Shown here: piece after piece, positions 15,906-24,627 of the stretch
How the letters are laid out: each line of letters starts with the position of its first letter
How positions within the stretch are numbered: position 1 is the stretch's first letter
From: Comamonadaceae bacterium UBA2334
Lineage (GTDB): Bacteria > Pseudomonadota > Gammaproteobacteria > Burkholderiales > Burkholderiaceae_C
Assembly: GCA_002344885.1 (NCBI GenBank)
Contig: DDUQ01000140.1
Span: 533 to 53,722, forward strand
DNA length: 53,190 bases
Direction of reading: 5' to 3'
Position numbers and translations under genes: made by a program
Notes under the pieces: model-generated
Seen by the model: the letters and a program-made list of their open reading frames with translations, nothing else
What the model was told of the DNA's origin: nothing
The model's database searches: none

Positions 15906-17318
15906 TCACGCGAGCAAACCCGCTGCCGTCAAGTCTGCCACCGTCAGGTCCAGCACGTGGCGGATCAACGCCATCATCTCGTCGATCTGGGCATGCGTCA
16001 TGGTCAGCGGCGGGGCGATGATCATGCGGTCGCCCACGGCACGCATGATGAGCCCGTTTTTGAAGCAATGCGCCCGGCACCGCATGCCCACCGCAAGGTT
16101 GTCCGGGAACATCTGCATGCGCCCATTGGCCCCAGGCGTCTTGCTTTTCACCAGCACCAGCCCGGCCACGAAGCCACAGGTTTCGGCCACGCCCACCAGC
16201 GGGTGGTCGGCCAGCTCGGCATAGCGGCTGGCGAGGTAGGGACCAATGTCGTCCTTCACACGCCCTGGCAGGTTCTCGCGCTCCATCAGCTCGATGTTGG
16301 CCAGCGCCACCGCGCAGGCCACGGGGTGGCCGCTGTAGGTGTAGCCGTGGTTGAACTCGCCGCCCTGCTCGATCAATACCTTCGCCACGCGGTCGCCCAC
16401 CATCACCCCCCCCAGCGGGATGTAGCCGCTGGTCACGGCCTTGGCAAACGTCACCAGATCGGGCTTGTAGCCAAACTTTTCGTACGCAAACCAGTGACCC
16501 AGGCGACCGAATGCGCAAATGACCTCGTCGCTCACCAGCAGGATGCCGTATTTGTCGACGATGCGCTGAATCTCGGGCCAATAGGTATCAGGGGGGATGA
16601 TGACCCCGCCCGCACCCTGCACCGGCTCGGCGATGAAGGCGGCCACCTTGTCAGCGCCCAACTCCAGAATCTTGTCTTCCAGCCAACCCGCAGCCCGCAC
16701 ACCAAATTCGGCGGGGGTTTCACCCGGCAGGCCTTCTTCAAAGAAGTAGGGCTGGCCAATGTGCGTGATGTTGGGAATGGGCAAGTCGCCCTGCGCGTGC
16801 ATGCCACTCATGCCACCCAGCGACGCCCCGGCCATGGTGCTGCCGTGGTAAGCGTTGTGGCGGCTGATGATGACCTTGCGCTGCGGCTGGCCCAACAAAT
16901 CCCAGTAACGGCGCACCATGCGCACGTTGGTGTCGTTGCTCTCACTGCCACTGCTGCTGAAGAACACATGGTTGAAGCTGCGTCCGCCGATGGTGGGCGC
17001 CAGCGATGACAATTTGGCGGCCAGCTTCACCGCTGGTTCGTTCGTGGTCTGGAAGAAGCTGTTGTAGAAGGCCAGCTTCATCATCTGCGCATGGGCCGCA
17101 TCTGCCAATTCGCTGCGGCCATACCCTGCGTTCACACACCACAGGCCGCTCATGCCGTCGAGCATGCGCTGCCCCTCGCTGTCCCACACGTAGATGCCTT
17201 CTGCACGGTCGATGACCCGCGCACCGCGTGTGGCCAGGTCACCGTGGTCGGTGAACGGGTGGATGAAGTGGGCACTGTCCAAGGCCTGAAGGGCAGAGGT
17301 GGTCAGGGGAGCGTTCAT
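15906..17318 (-). CDS. spuC: Putrescine (polyamine)--pyruvate aminotransferase, class III
   Basis: 470-residue PLP-dependent aminotransferase of class III. Visible motifs include the substrate-side MSGLWCVNAGYGR near residue 55, SSSGSESNDTNVRM around 120, HNAYHGST, the PLP-contacting DEVICAFGRLG and the Schiff-base lysine in TFAKAVTSGYIP (about 290). Length and sequence fit SpuC-type enzymes, which transfer an amino group from putrescine to pyruvate and give 4-aminobutyraldehyde. It follows puuA by 65 nt in a puuD-puuA-spuC gene set. A beta-alanine or GABA--pyruvate aminotransferase is the main alternative, but the neighbours favour putrescine. It is convergent with wecB, 43 nt away. Confidence 0.85.
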   Translation of the reverse strand: MNAPLTTSALQALDSAHFIHPFTDHGDLATRGARVIDRAEGIYVWDSEGQRMLDGMSGLWCVNAGYGRSELADAAHAQMMKLAFYNSFFQTTNEPAVKLAAKLSSLAPTIGGRSFNHVFFSSSGSESNDTNVRMVRRYWDLLGQPQRKVIISRHNAYHGSTMAGASLGGMSGMHAQGDLPIPNITHIGQPYFFEEGLPGETPAEFGVRAAGWLEDKILELGADKVAAFIAEPVQGAGGVIIPPDTYWPEIQRIVDKYGILLVSDEVICAFGRLGHWFAYEKFGYKPDLVTFAKAVTSGYIPLGGVMVGDRVAKVLIEQGGEFNHGYTYSGHPVACAVALANIELMERENLPGRVKDDIGPYLASRYAELADHPLVGVAETCGFVAGLVLVKSKTPGANGRMQMFPDNLAVGMRCRAHCFKNGLIMRAVGDRMIIAPPLTMTHAQIDEMMALIRHVLDLTVADLTAAGLLA

Positions 17319-17383
17319 GGGAAAACTCTTTCAAATAAAAAAGTGCTTCAGCGCTTATTCAGATTCAATCGTTTGCTATCGCC

Positions 17384-18754
17384 TTAAACATGGAGCAGCA
17401 AGTGCTCCCGCTCCCAGGGCGAAATCACCTTCATGAACTCGGCAAACTCCAGTTCCTTGATTTCGGTGTAGATGGTGACGAACTCATGGCCCAGGATGTC
17501 ATGCAAGTCGGTTTCCTTGCGCAGCATGTCCAGCGCCTCGCCCAGCGAGCGGGGCAGGGCATAGGCAGACAGGTAGGCATCGCCCTTCATCTCGGGTTTG
17601 GGCTTGATCTTGTTTTTCAGCCCCAGGTAACCGCAGGCCAGTGTCATGGCCAGGGCCACATAGGGGTTGGCATCGGCACCGATCACGCGGTTCTCCACCC
17701 GACGGGCATGGGGTGGCGCAATGGGTGAACGGATGCCCACGGTCCGGTTGTCGTGGCCCCATTCGATGTTGATGGGCGCAGCGGTGTGACGCGCCAGGCG
17801 GCGGTAACTGTTCACATAGGGTGCCACCAGCGCCATGGCGGCCGGGATGTAACGCTGCAAGCCGCCGATGTAGTGGTAGAACGATTCCGATGGACTGCCA
17901 TCGGGGTTGCTGAAAATGTTCTGGCGGGTCTCGCTGTCCAGGATGCTCTGGTGCACGTGCATGGCGCTGCCAGGCTCGCCCGCGATGGGCTTGGCCATGA
18001 AGGTGGCGTACATGTCATGGCGCAGCGCGGCCTCTCGCACCGTGCGCTTGAAAAAGAACACCTCGTCCGCCAGCCCCAGCGGGTGGGCATGGAAGAAGTT
18101 GATCTCCATCTGGCCCGCACCAATTTCGTGGATCAGCGTGTCCACGTTCAGCTCCATCTTGTCGCAATAGTCGTAAATTTCTTCGAACAGCGGGTCGAAC
18201 TCGTTCACCGCGTCAATGCTGTACGCCTGACGCGAGGTTTCGGCCCGGCCACTGCGGCCAATGGGGGGTTTGAGCGGGATGTTGGGGTCGGTGTTGCGCG
18301 CCGTCAGGTAGAACTCCAGCTCCGGGGCCACCACCGGACTCAGGCCATCGGCCTCGTACAGCTCGCACACACGGCGCAACACGGTGCGGGGTGCAAACGG
18401 CACCAGCTTGCCGTTGCTGTCAAAACAGTCGTGGATGACCTGCGCCGTCGGGTCGGTGGCCCAGGGCACGATGCGCACCGTGCTCGGGTCGGGGCGCAAC
18501 TGCATGTCGCGGTCGGTCGGGTCCACCACATCGTAGTAAGGGCCGCTGGCCGGGAATTCGCCGGTCACGCCCATGCCCACCACGGCTTGGGGCAGGCGCA
18601 TGCCACGGTCTTCGGTGAACTTGCCACGCGGCAAAATTTTGCCGCGGGCCACACCGGTCAGGTCGGGCACCAGGCATTCCACCTCGGTCACGCGGCGGGC
18701 GTTCAGCCAATGTTCCAGGTCATTGAAAGTGAGGTTCTGTTGGGCGGTTGACAT
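17384..18754 (-). CDS. puuA: Gamma-glutamylputrescine synthetase (glutamine synthetase family)
   Basis: 456-residue member of the glutamine synthetase superfamily. The N-terminal beta-grasp part has VECLVPDLTGVARGKILPR and the catalytic domain has PELEFYL, GAGQMEINF (metal and glutamate site), MHVHQSI and NIEWGHDNRTVGIR. PuuA ligates glutamate to putrescine with ATP and so opens the gamma-glutamylated putrescine pathway; SpuB/SpuI of Pseudomonas are similar. Genes puuD (upstream) and puuB (22205-23518) supply the next steps. Starts at the ATG at 18754, 104 nt after the puuD stop. Confidence 0.88.
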   Translation of the reverse strand: MSTAQQNLTFNDLEHWLNARRVTEVECLVPDLTGVARGKILPRGKFTEDRGMRLPQAVVGMGVTGEFPASGPYYDVVDPTDRDMQLRPDPSTVRIVPWATDPTAQVIHDCFDSNGKLVPFAPRTVLRRVCELYEADGLSPVVAPELEFYLTARNTDPNIPLKPPIGRSGRAETSRQAYSIDAVNEFDPLFEEIYDYCDKMELNVDTLIHEIGAGQMEINFFHAHPLGLADEVFFFKRTVREAALRHDMYATFMAKPIAGEPGSAMHVHQSILDSETRQNIFSNPDGSPSESFYHYIGGLQRYIPAAMALVAPYVNSYRRLARHTAAPINIEWGHDNRTVGIRSPIAPPHARRVENRVIGADANPYVALAMTLACGYLGLKNKIKPKPEMKGDAYLSAYALPRSLGEALDMLRKETDLHDILGHEFVTIYTEIKELEFAEFMKVISPWEREHLLLHV

Positions 18755-18858
18755 ACAGGTTCAGGGTTGGTTGTTGGGCGGCACACCCACTCGGTGCGCC
18801 GGTGACACATCGGTTCACGTCGTCGGCCACAGTGTGCACCGGCCGATACCGATCGTCA

Positions 18859-19650
18859 TCAGCCTTGTCCCTTGGGCCGCCCCCGCCTGCGCGTCAGGCA
18901 GGCATCGCCAAATGCCCGGAAGATGGCGCTGTAAAACGGGTTCTCCCAGCAACGCCACTCGGGGTGCCACTGCACCGCACAGGCAAACGTGCGGGCACCT
19001 TGCACCTCGAACGCCTCCACCAGACCATCGGGCGCATGGGCCAACGCCGTCAGGCCCGGGGCCAGGCGGTTCACACCCTGTCCGTGCAGCGAATTGACCT
19101 GCGCCTGCGTGCCACCCGCCCACTCGGCCAGACAGCTGCCCGCCACGATGTGGATGGGGTGAACGGGTGCATAGGCCACGTCCAGCGGCACACCATCCGG
19201 GTCGCGGTGGTCCATCATGCCGGGCTGGTTCTGCACCTGCTGGTACAAGGTGCCACCCAGCGCCACGTTGATTTCCTGAAACCCCCGGCAAATGCCCAAC
19301 AGCGGCACACCTTGGGCCACGCAGGCTCGCACCAGGTTCAGTGTCAGGTTGTCGCGCTCGGGATCCAGCGGCAGGCTGGGGTCGGCCACCGGTTCGTCAA
19401 AATGGCTGGGATGCACATTGGACGGCGAGCCCGTCAGCATCACACCGTCCACCACGTCCAGCAAGGCGGGGATCTGACTGGCCTCGGCCAACGGGAACAT
19501 CACCGGCTGGGCGTGTGCGCCCACCTTCACGGCACGGGCGTATTTGTCACCCAGCACCAGAAAAGGCATGCGGCTGTCGTCACCACCCAGCACGCGGTGG
19601 TCAGCAGGCAACCACACCAGGGTGTGTGGGGAAGCAGGGGGCAGGGTCAT
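18859..19650 (-). CDS. puuD: Gamma-glutamyl-gamma-aminobutyrate hydrolase
   Basis: 263-residue class I glutamine amidotransferase-like hydrolase that releases GABA from gamma-glutamyl-GABA. The nucleophile cysteine is in LLGICRGFQEINVALGG, the catalytic histidine in QWHPEW, and GVMLTGSPSNVHP matches the family oxyanion region. I chose the ATG at 19650 (MTLPPASPH); the open frame to 19926 runs into the opposite gene's regulatory region. It heads the puuD-puuA-spuC set on the minus strand and is divergent from the MocR regulator, which probably controls it. Confidence 0.9.
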   Translation of the reverse strand: MTLPPASPHTLVWLPADHRVLGGDDSRMPFLVLGDKYARAVKVGAHAQPVMFPLAEASQIPALLDVVDGVMLTGSPSNVHPSHFDEPVADPSLPLDPERDNLTLNLVRACVAQGVPLLGICRGFQEINVALGGTLYQQVQNQPGMMDHRDPDGVPLDVAYAPVHPIHIVAGSCLAEWAGGTQAQVNSLHGQGVNRLAPGLTALAHAPDGLVEAFEVQGARTFACAVQWHPEWRCWENPFYSAIFRAFGDACLTRRRGRPKGQG

Positions 19651-19698
19651 CCAGGTACTCCAGGTTTTCAACCGGTCTGTCTGCCATTGTGGGCGTGC

Positions 19699-19746
19699 AA
19701 TTGGTGTGGCAAAGGCACCATTTGTGGCAACATGATGGTACCAATT
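19699..19746. promoter_or_regulatory. Likely MocR operator between puuD and the regulator gene
   Basis: The puuD-mocR gap contains an inverted repeat AATTGGT (19699-19705) and ACCAATT (19740-19746), and inside it a direct repeat TGTGGCAA at 19705-19712 and 19723-19730, 18 nt apart. MocR regulators are known to bind paired repeats upstream of divergent target genes. Position and symmetry fit such a site. The repeats overlap the alternative mocR start at 19732, which favours the start at 19771. Confidence 0.5.
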
Positions 19747-19770
19747 TGGCCCCACCCTGAAAGCCCCTGC

Positions 19771-21285
19771 ATGTTGTCCGAGTTCGTGCTGAACCACATG
19801 GCCCACCTGGGCCACCAGGCCACCCTGCCCCTGAACCGCCAGTTGTACGAGGCCCTGCGCCGCGCCATGCTGGACGGCAAACTGACCGCCGGCGAACGCC
19901 TGCCCTCCAGCCGCGACCTGGCGCACGACCTGAACCTGTCGCGCAACACGGTGATGTCCGCCATCAGCCAGCTGACGGTTGAAGGCTACCTGGTCAGCCA
20001 GGTTGGCAGCGGCACCTACGTGGCCGACAGCGTGCCCGCAGCGAATGCCGCCACACGCTCGGCCATCCGGTCAGCCCACCGTTCAGACAAACGGGCACAG
20101 CCCGGCACGTCAGTGCCCCGCCGAAGCCTGTCCCGGCGCGGATGCGACCTGGCCCACCGGTTCAACGCCAGCGACCTGGAGGTGCAGCCCTTCACGCCCG
20201 TGCATGCCGATTTCAGCGCGTTTCCCGTCGCCCTGTGGCAACGCCTGCAGAACCGGCACTGGCGCCACACCCTGCCCGACATGCTCGACTACAACCACAG
20301 TGGTGGCCATGGCCCCCTGCGCCGGGCCGTGGCCGACTACCTGCGCGTGTTCCGCAGCGTGCAACTGGAGCCGGATCAGGTCATCATCACCAGCGGCACC
20401 CAACAGTCACTGGAGCTGTGTGCCCAACTGCTGGCCGACCACGGTGACACCGTGTGGCTGGAAGACCCTGCCTACTGGGGTGCCGTGAAAGCCTTCATGG
20501 CCACTGGCCTGCACCTGCATCCGGTGCCAGTGGACAACCAGGGTATGGCGCCCCAGCCAGCCGACCATGCCCGCCCGCCACGCCTGGTGTACCTCACGCC
20601 GTCTCACCAATACCCCACCGGTGCCGTCATGAGCCTGGCCCGTCGGCAGACCCTGCTGCAAGCGGCCAGCCAGCACAACGCCTGGGTGCTGGAAGACGAC
20701 TACGACAGCGAATTCCGCTTCAGTGGCCCACCGGTGTCATCCCTGCAAGGCCTGGACACGGACGGGCGGGTTCTATACATGGGCACGTTTTCCAAGGTGC
20801 TGTATCCGGGCCTGAAACTGGGCTACCTGGTGGTGCCCAAGGCACTGGCCGCCGACTTCCGGCAGGCCCATTACGACCTGAACCGCCCAGGCCAGACACC
20901 CCTGCAAGCCGCCTTGGCCGAGTTCATTGAAATGGGGCACTTTGCCAGCGCCCTGCGCAAAGCGCGGCAAGCCTACGCCGAGCGGCGGCGGGCACTGGTC
21001 AGTGCCCTGCAACCCGCACTCACTCAACCAAACGGGCCATGGCTGGCCGGAGCCGAACAAGGCCTGCACCTGTGCCTGCGCCTGCCAGACCGGGCTGATG
21101 ACCAGGCGCTTGCCCAGGCAGCTGCCCGACACAACCTGACCGTACGACCCCTGTCAGCCTATTGCCTGGCCCGTCACGATGTGAAGGGGCTGGTGATCGG
21201 GTACGGGTACGCACCGCTGGACGCCATCCGGCACCATGGGCCGGTGTTGGCGAGGTGCATCCAGGATGGTCTGGCGACACACTGA
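19771..21285 (+). CDS. MocR-family regulator (GntR HTH plus aminotransferase-like domain)
   Basis: 504 residues. The N-terminus is a GntR winged helix (LNRQLYEALRRAMLDGKLTA, GERLPSSRDLA, LNLSRNTVMSAISQLTVEGY; about 15-85). A linker rich in Arg and Ser (90-130) follows. The rest is a fold type I aminotransferase domain with EDDYDSEFR (substrate/PLP pocket) and the PLP lysine in GTFSKVLYPGLKLGY. Regulators of this class include PdxR, GabR and TauR. Divergence from puuD and location inside the polyamine catabolism genes suggest it senses a putrescine- or GABA-derived compound. Start is the ATG at 19771; ATGs at 19732 and 19735 are in frame but fall within the repeat-rich operator. Confidence 0.85.
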   Translation: MLSEFVLNHMAHLGHQATLPLNRQLYEALRRAMLDGKLTAGERLPSSRDLAHDLNLSRNTVMSAISQLTVEGYLVSQVGSGTYVADSVPAANAATRSAIRSAHRSDKRAQPGTSVPRRSLSRRGCDLAHRFNASDLEVQPFTPVHADFSAFPVALWQRLQNRHWRHTLPDMLDYNHSGGHGPLRRAVADYLRVFRSVQLEPDQVIITSGTQQSLELCAQLLADHGDTVWLEDPAYWGAVKAFMATGLHLHPVPVDNQGMAPQPADHARPPRLVYLTPSHQYPTGAVMSLARRQTLLQAASQHNAWVLEDDYDSEFRFSGPPVSSLQGLDTDGRVLYMGTFSKVLYPGLKLGYLVVPKALAADFRQAHYDLNRPGQTPLQAALAEFIEMGHFASALRKARQAYAERRRALVSALQPALTQPNGPWLAGAEQGLHLCLRLPDRADDQALAQAAARHNLTVRPLSAYCLARHDVKGLVIGYGYAPLDAIRHHGPVLARCIQDGLATH

Positions 21286-21311
21286 CGTTTCGCATTTCGG
21301 TCCTCAGCACC

Positions 21312-21334
21312 AACCAGCCTGCTGGCCGGTTTTT
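21312..21334 (+). terminator. Weak terminator after the MocR gene
   Basis: Imperfect hairpin AACCAGC-CTGC-GCTGG-type sequence (21312-21331, one internal mismatch) followed by five T (21330-21334), 27 nt after the MocR stop codon. It has the form of a weak intrinsic terminator. Confidence 0.35.
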
Positions 21335-21422
21335 AGCCGTTGGCGCATCGGATACAGATGCGGTGGATTCGCCTGTATGCGCTGCCCGCTTCGGCGCACT
21401 CACTCGACCTGACTGCGCATGG

Positions 21423-21848
21423 TCAGTGGGTGCCCAGAATCTGAACCCCAGCCGTGGTCGCCGCCTTGACCAGACCAGCATCCAGCGTGGCCAGTGGCAA
21501 GCCTGTGCGCAGTGCAAGCTCCAGATACGCCGCATCGTAGGCTGACAACCTGTAGCGCCGAGCAAGGTTCAAAGTGTCGCCCAAGGCGTGTGTGGCCGTG
21601 GCCGGGTCGGTCACGATATGGAGCTTACTCAGCAGAGCTACGTACCGCTGCGAGTCAGCTTCGGTTACGATGGCCTTGGCCTCCAGCTTGGCCACCACGT
21701 TGGCAACCTCCAGAGCCCACAGCGAAGGTACCACCGCCTGTGCATCCTTCAGCGCCACCAGGGTGGCTTCGGCGTAATCCACACCTGCCGGGTTGGTTGC
21801 AGGCACCAGCCAGAGCAGAGCCACTGACGCATCCAGAACAAACCTCAT
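21423..21848 (-). CDS. PIN-domain ribonuclease toxin (VapC family)
   Basis: 141 residues with PIN-domain features: MRFVLDASVAL (first Asp, residue 6), a conserved acidic residue in WALEVANVV (about 47), and YDAAYLELALRTGLPLATLD, which carries the last two acidic positions. VapC toxins cleave tRNA or rRNA and are silenced by a co-encoded antitoxin. The ATG overlaps the antitoxin stop (ATGA at 21845-21848), a standard toxin-antitoxin arrangement. The pair lies inside the polyamine gene region and is unrelated to it by function. Confidence 0.85.
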   Translation of the reverse strand: MRFVLDASVALLWLVPATNPAGVDYAEATLVALKDAQAVVPSLWALEVANVVAKLEAKAIVTEADSQRYVALLSKLHIVTDPATATHALGDTLNLARRYRLSAYDAAYLELALRTGLPLATLDAGLVKAATTAGVQILGTH

Positions 21849-22090
21849 GCCCGACCCTCATCCACGAGGGCCTTGAGGTCCAGGGCGCCACCCGGCTTGC
21901 GGGCCAGCATGAAAGCGTGCATGTCGTCCACGGCGGTTGTGGCTGCGACGTGTTTGTTGCCTTGCGCGGGCACCAGATCGGCCACTGCCTCGCCTCGCAA
22001 AGTGATGGTGTAACGGCTGCCCGCCTGTACACCGCGCAGCAGCTCCGGTAGCTTCGTTTTGGCTTCGTAGGAGCCGACTTCGATGTTCAC
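21845..22090 (-). CDS. Phd/YefM-type antitoxin
   Basis: 81 residues starting at a GTG (22090). The N-terminus VGSYEAKTKLPELLRGVQAG with TITLRGEAVADLVP is the Phd/YefM DNA-binding fold, and the C-terminus (AVDDMHAFMLARK) is the likely toxin-binding tail. It should neutralise the PIN toxin next to it and repress its own promoter. The direct repeats at 22114-22132 that flank the -10 element are good candidates for its operator. Confidence 0.85.
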   Translation of the reverse strand: MNIEVGSYEAKTKLPELLRGVQAGSRYTITLRGEAVADLVPAQGNKHVAATTAVDDMHAFMLARKPGGALDLKALVDEGRA

Positions 22091-22113
22091 AATGTGCTCT
22101 TTTTGAAGAAAAC

Positions 22114-22149
22114 AGACCAGATATTAGACCAGTCGCAATGGGCGAACAA
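22114..22149 (-). promoter_or_regulatory. Promoter and operator repeats of the toxin-antitoxin pair
   Basis: On the minus strand TTGTTC (22149-22144) and TAATAT (22126-22121) are 17 nt apart, a sound sigma-70 spacing, 31 nt above the GTG start. The -10 element is flanked by direct repeats CTGGTCT (22132-22126 and 22120-22114). Repeats that bracket the -10 would let the antitoxin block RNA polymerase, as expected for autoregulated toxin-antitoxin operons. Confidence 0.55.
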
Positions 22150-22204
22150 CAGGATTCTTTGGGAAATCCGGCAATTGGCTACGCCATGGGCCAGAACACA
22201 CCAC

Positions 22205-23518
22205 CTACCGCACCACATCCATCAACCGGTGCCACAGCATGCCCAGCGCCAGCGTGGGCGTGCGCAGCAGCGGCCCACCGGGGAAGTTGTGGTGCTTCAG
22301 GCGTGCAAACACATCAAACCGTTCGCTGTCGCCTGCCACGGCCTCGGCCACCAGCTTGCCTGCCAGCGCGGTCAGTGCCACGCCGTGCCCGCTGAAACCC
22401 TGCAGGTAATACACATTGCTACCCAGGCGGCCAAAGTCCGGGGCGCGGTTCATGCTGATGTCAACAAAGCCCCCCCATACAAATTCAACTTTCACATTTT
22501 GTAGCACAGGAAAAACCTGCACCATGCGCCGGCGCATGATTTCTTTCAAATTTCCGGGTGTACGGGTGGTGTAACTGACCCGCCCGCCGAAGAGCAAACG
22601 GTGATCGGCACTGAACCGGAAATAGTCCAGCACAAAGTTGTTGTCGCACACAGCAGCGTTGCTGGGAATCAACCTGGCACACAGCTCGGGCGACAGCGGT
22701 TCCGTACCGATGATGTAGGTCCCCACCGGCATGATGCGCGGTGCAATGGCTGGTGCCACCTGTGGACCGAATTCCGGCAGCATGCAGTTACCCGCCAACA
22801 CCACCTGCGTGGCCTGCACCTCACCCTGTGCCGTTCGCAACACGGCCGGTGCACCGGGCTGCAGGGCCGTCACCGGGCTGCATTCGAACAGCTGCACACC
22901 CAGCCCTTGTGCAGCCTGTGCCAGTCCCAGGCCATATTTCAGCGGGTGCAAGTGGCCGGACGTGGTGTCGTAGGCAGCCGCCTGGTACAGCGGGCTGTCA
23001 ATGAACCGGGCTACATCGGCACCACTGGCCACCTGGGCCTTGAAGCCATAACGACGCTCGGTGTCGGCCATGTCTTCCAGCAGGGCCTTTGCCTTGGCGG
23101 GTGAATCGGCCACGTACAGGTAGCCGTTCACACGGTCACACGCAATGCCGAAGCGCTGGATGTGACCATCCAACACGTGGATGGCTTCCAGTGACATGTC
23201 CCACGCACGCCGGGCATCGGCCTCGCCCAACTGGGCTTCAAACGGCCCTTGGCCACTGGCATAACCCACAATGGTCTGCCCGCCGTTGCGGCCGGACGCA
23301 CCGCTGCATAGGCGGTCAGCTTCCAGCAACACCACGCTGTAACCCCGCTGGCGCAACTCGATGGCGGCGCACAAACCGGCAAAACCGCCGCCCACCACCG
23401 CCACATCGGCCTTGTATGCACCGTTCAGGGCCGGCCAGCCAGCCCCACGCGTCACACTGGCTTCGTAATAGCTGGTCTGGTTCAGGCGGGTATCGGAGGC
23501 CAGCAGTCCGTTGCGCAT
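22205..23518 (-). CDS. puuB: Gamma-glutamylputrescine oxidase (FAD-dependent)
   Basis: 437-residue DAO-family flavoprotein. The FAD-binding GxGxxG motif is in VAVVGGGFAGLCAAIELRQ (about 38-56), followed by SGRNGGQ and a C-terminal FSGHGVALTALAGKL. PuuB oxidises gamma-glutamylputrescine to the aldehyde. The ATG at 23518 is preferred because AGGAG lies 7 nt upstream; a GTG at 23524 overlaps the speB stop but has the ribosome site almost touching it. It follows speB by two bases, so the two are probably one operon. N-methylglutamate or other amine oxidases are related, but context supports putrescine. Confidence 0.85.
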   Translation of the reverse strand: MRNGLLASDTRLNQTSYYEASVTRGAGWPALNGAYKADVAVVGGGFAGLCAAIELRQRGYSVVLLEADRLCSGASGRNGGQTIVGYASGQGPFEAQLGEADARRAWDMSLEAIHVLDGHIQRFGIACDRVNGYLYVADSPAKAKALLEDMADTERRYGFKAQVASGADVARFIDSPLYQAAAYDTTSGHLHPLKYGLGLAQAAQGLGVQLFECSPVTALQPGAPAVLRTAQGEVQATQVVLAGNCMLPEFGPQVAPAIAPRIMPVGTYIIGTEPLSPELCARLIPSNAAVCDNNFVLDYFRFSADHRLLFGGRVSYTTRTPGNLKEIMRRRMVQVFPVLQNVKVEFVWGGFVDISMNRAPDFGRLGSNVYYLQGFSGHGVALTALAGKLVAEAVAGDSERFDVFARLKHHNFPGGPLLRTPTLALGMLWHRLMDVVR

Positions 23519-23520
23519 GG

Positions 23521-24513
23521 TCACGCTCCTGTCAGGCGGCGTTTGGGGTGCATCTCAAGGGCCTGTTGCGGCTGGGCTGACAGGTGTTTGGCGGTCTGGC
23601 CACTCAGGTAGGTCCACACGGCAGTGGCGGCTGCGTGGGTGGTCAGCTCGGCATGGTCATAGGCGGGTGACACTTCCACACAATCCATGGCCACGGTGTT
23701 GAGGGGTGCCAGGCCTTCGATGAAGGTCAGCAACTGGCTGCTGGTCAGGCCACCGGGTTCGGGCGTGCCGGTGCCTGGGGCGAAAGCCGGGTCCAGCACA
23801 TCGATATCCAGTGTCAGGTAGCACGGGCGACGACCCAGGCGTTCATGGATGGTGGCCAGGATGTCGGCCAAACCTTCGCCGTCCTTGCCACGCAACTGTC
23901 GGGCGGTGTAGATCAGGCCACCCATGTCCTGCACGTATTCACGTGCTTCACGCACGCCGCTGGAACGCAGCCCAATCTGCACGGTGTGGGTGGCACTCAC
24001 CAGTTCTTCGCGGATGGCTTCATAGGTCCATGTGCCATGGCCTGAAGGTTCGCCAAAATGGTCGGTCCAGGTGTCGCAATGGGCATCGAAATGCACCAGG
24101 GCCAGTGGTTCGCCGTTGCCATAGCGTGCCTTGGCTGCCCGCAAAAGTGCCAACGTCACGGAATGGTCACCACCCAGAAAAACGCTGTGGTGCTGCGCCA
24201 TGAGCGCAGCGGCCTGGCGCTCGATGTGACTGCGCACATCCGCCAGGGGCGACGCATTGGGCAGGCGCATCTCACCCGCATCGGCCAGGTAACTGGCTGG
24301 CGACACGTTGAACACCGGATGGATGCCGTCACACAGCATCAGGCTGGCTCGGCGGATGGCTTCTGGCCCGAACCTTGCACCGGGCCGGTTGCTGACGGCC
24401 CCGTCAAACGGTACGCCGGCAATGGCAAACGGTGTGTGTGGCTGTTGGGCCAGATCGGCAGCACCCAAAAAACGGCTGCTGTGGTTGGCAAATGGAAAAT
24501 CACCCAGACTCAT
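23521..24513 (-). CDS. speB: Agmatinase (ureohydrolase family)
   Basis: 330 residues of the arginase/agmatinase family. Mn-binding motifs are complete: GGDHSVTLAL, VHFDAHCDT and LDIDVLDPAFAPG. The enzyme hydrolyses agmatine to putrescine and urea and so delivers putrescine to the adjacent puuB and nearby puuA products. Guanidinobutyrase or guanidinopropionase are close relatives and cannot be ruled out from sequence. It is the first gene of a two-gene minus-strand unit and is divergent from the PilZ gene. Confidence 0.85.
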   Translation of the reverse strand: MSLGDFPFANHSSRFLGAADLAQQPHTPFAIAGVPFDGAVSNRPGARFGPEAIRRASLMLCDGIHPVFNVSPASYLADAGEMRLPNASPLADVRSHIERQAAALMAQHHSVFLGGDHSVTLALLRAAKARYGNGEPLALVHFDAHCDTWTDHFGEPSGHGTWTYEAIREELVSATHTVQIGLRSSGVREAREYVQDMGGLIYTARQLRGKDGEGLADILATIHERLGRRPCYLTLDIDVLDPAFAPGTGTPEPGGLTSSQLLTFIEGLAPLNTVAMDCVEVSPAYDHAELTTHAAATAVWTYLSGQTAKHLSAQPQQALEMHPKRRLTGA

Positions 24514-24627
24514 GGTGGCAAATTCCTCGGAAAGTTGTTAACAGATGACAGCAGTTGATGGCAGGCATCATGAAATCAAGTTGGTACGCACAGGGTACAC
24601 AATACCGCCTTGCAGGGATGTGATGCC

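Noticed and set aside
15741..17009. Long plus-strand open frame
   Set aside because: Antisense to the spuC aminotransferase; His/Gln-rich composition is typical of a shadow frame.
18748..19770. N-terminal extension of the MocR frame
   Set aside because: It runs antisense to puuD and has no domain similarity; the GntR HTH starts only after 19771.
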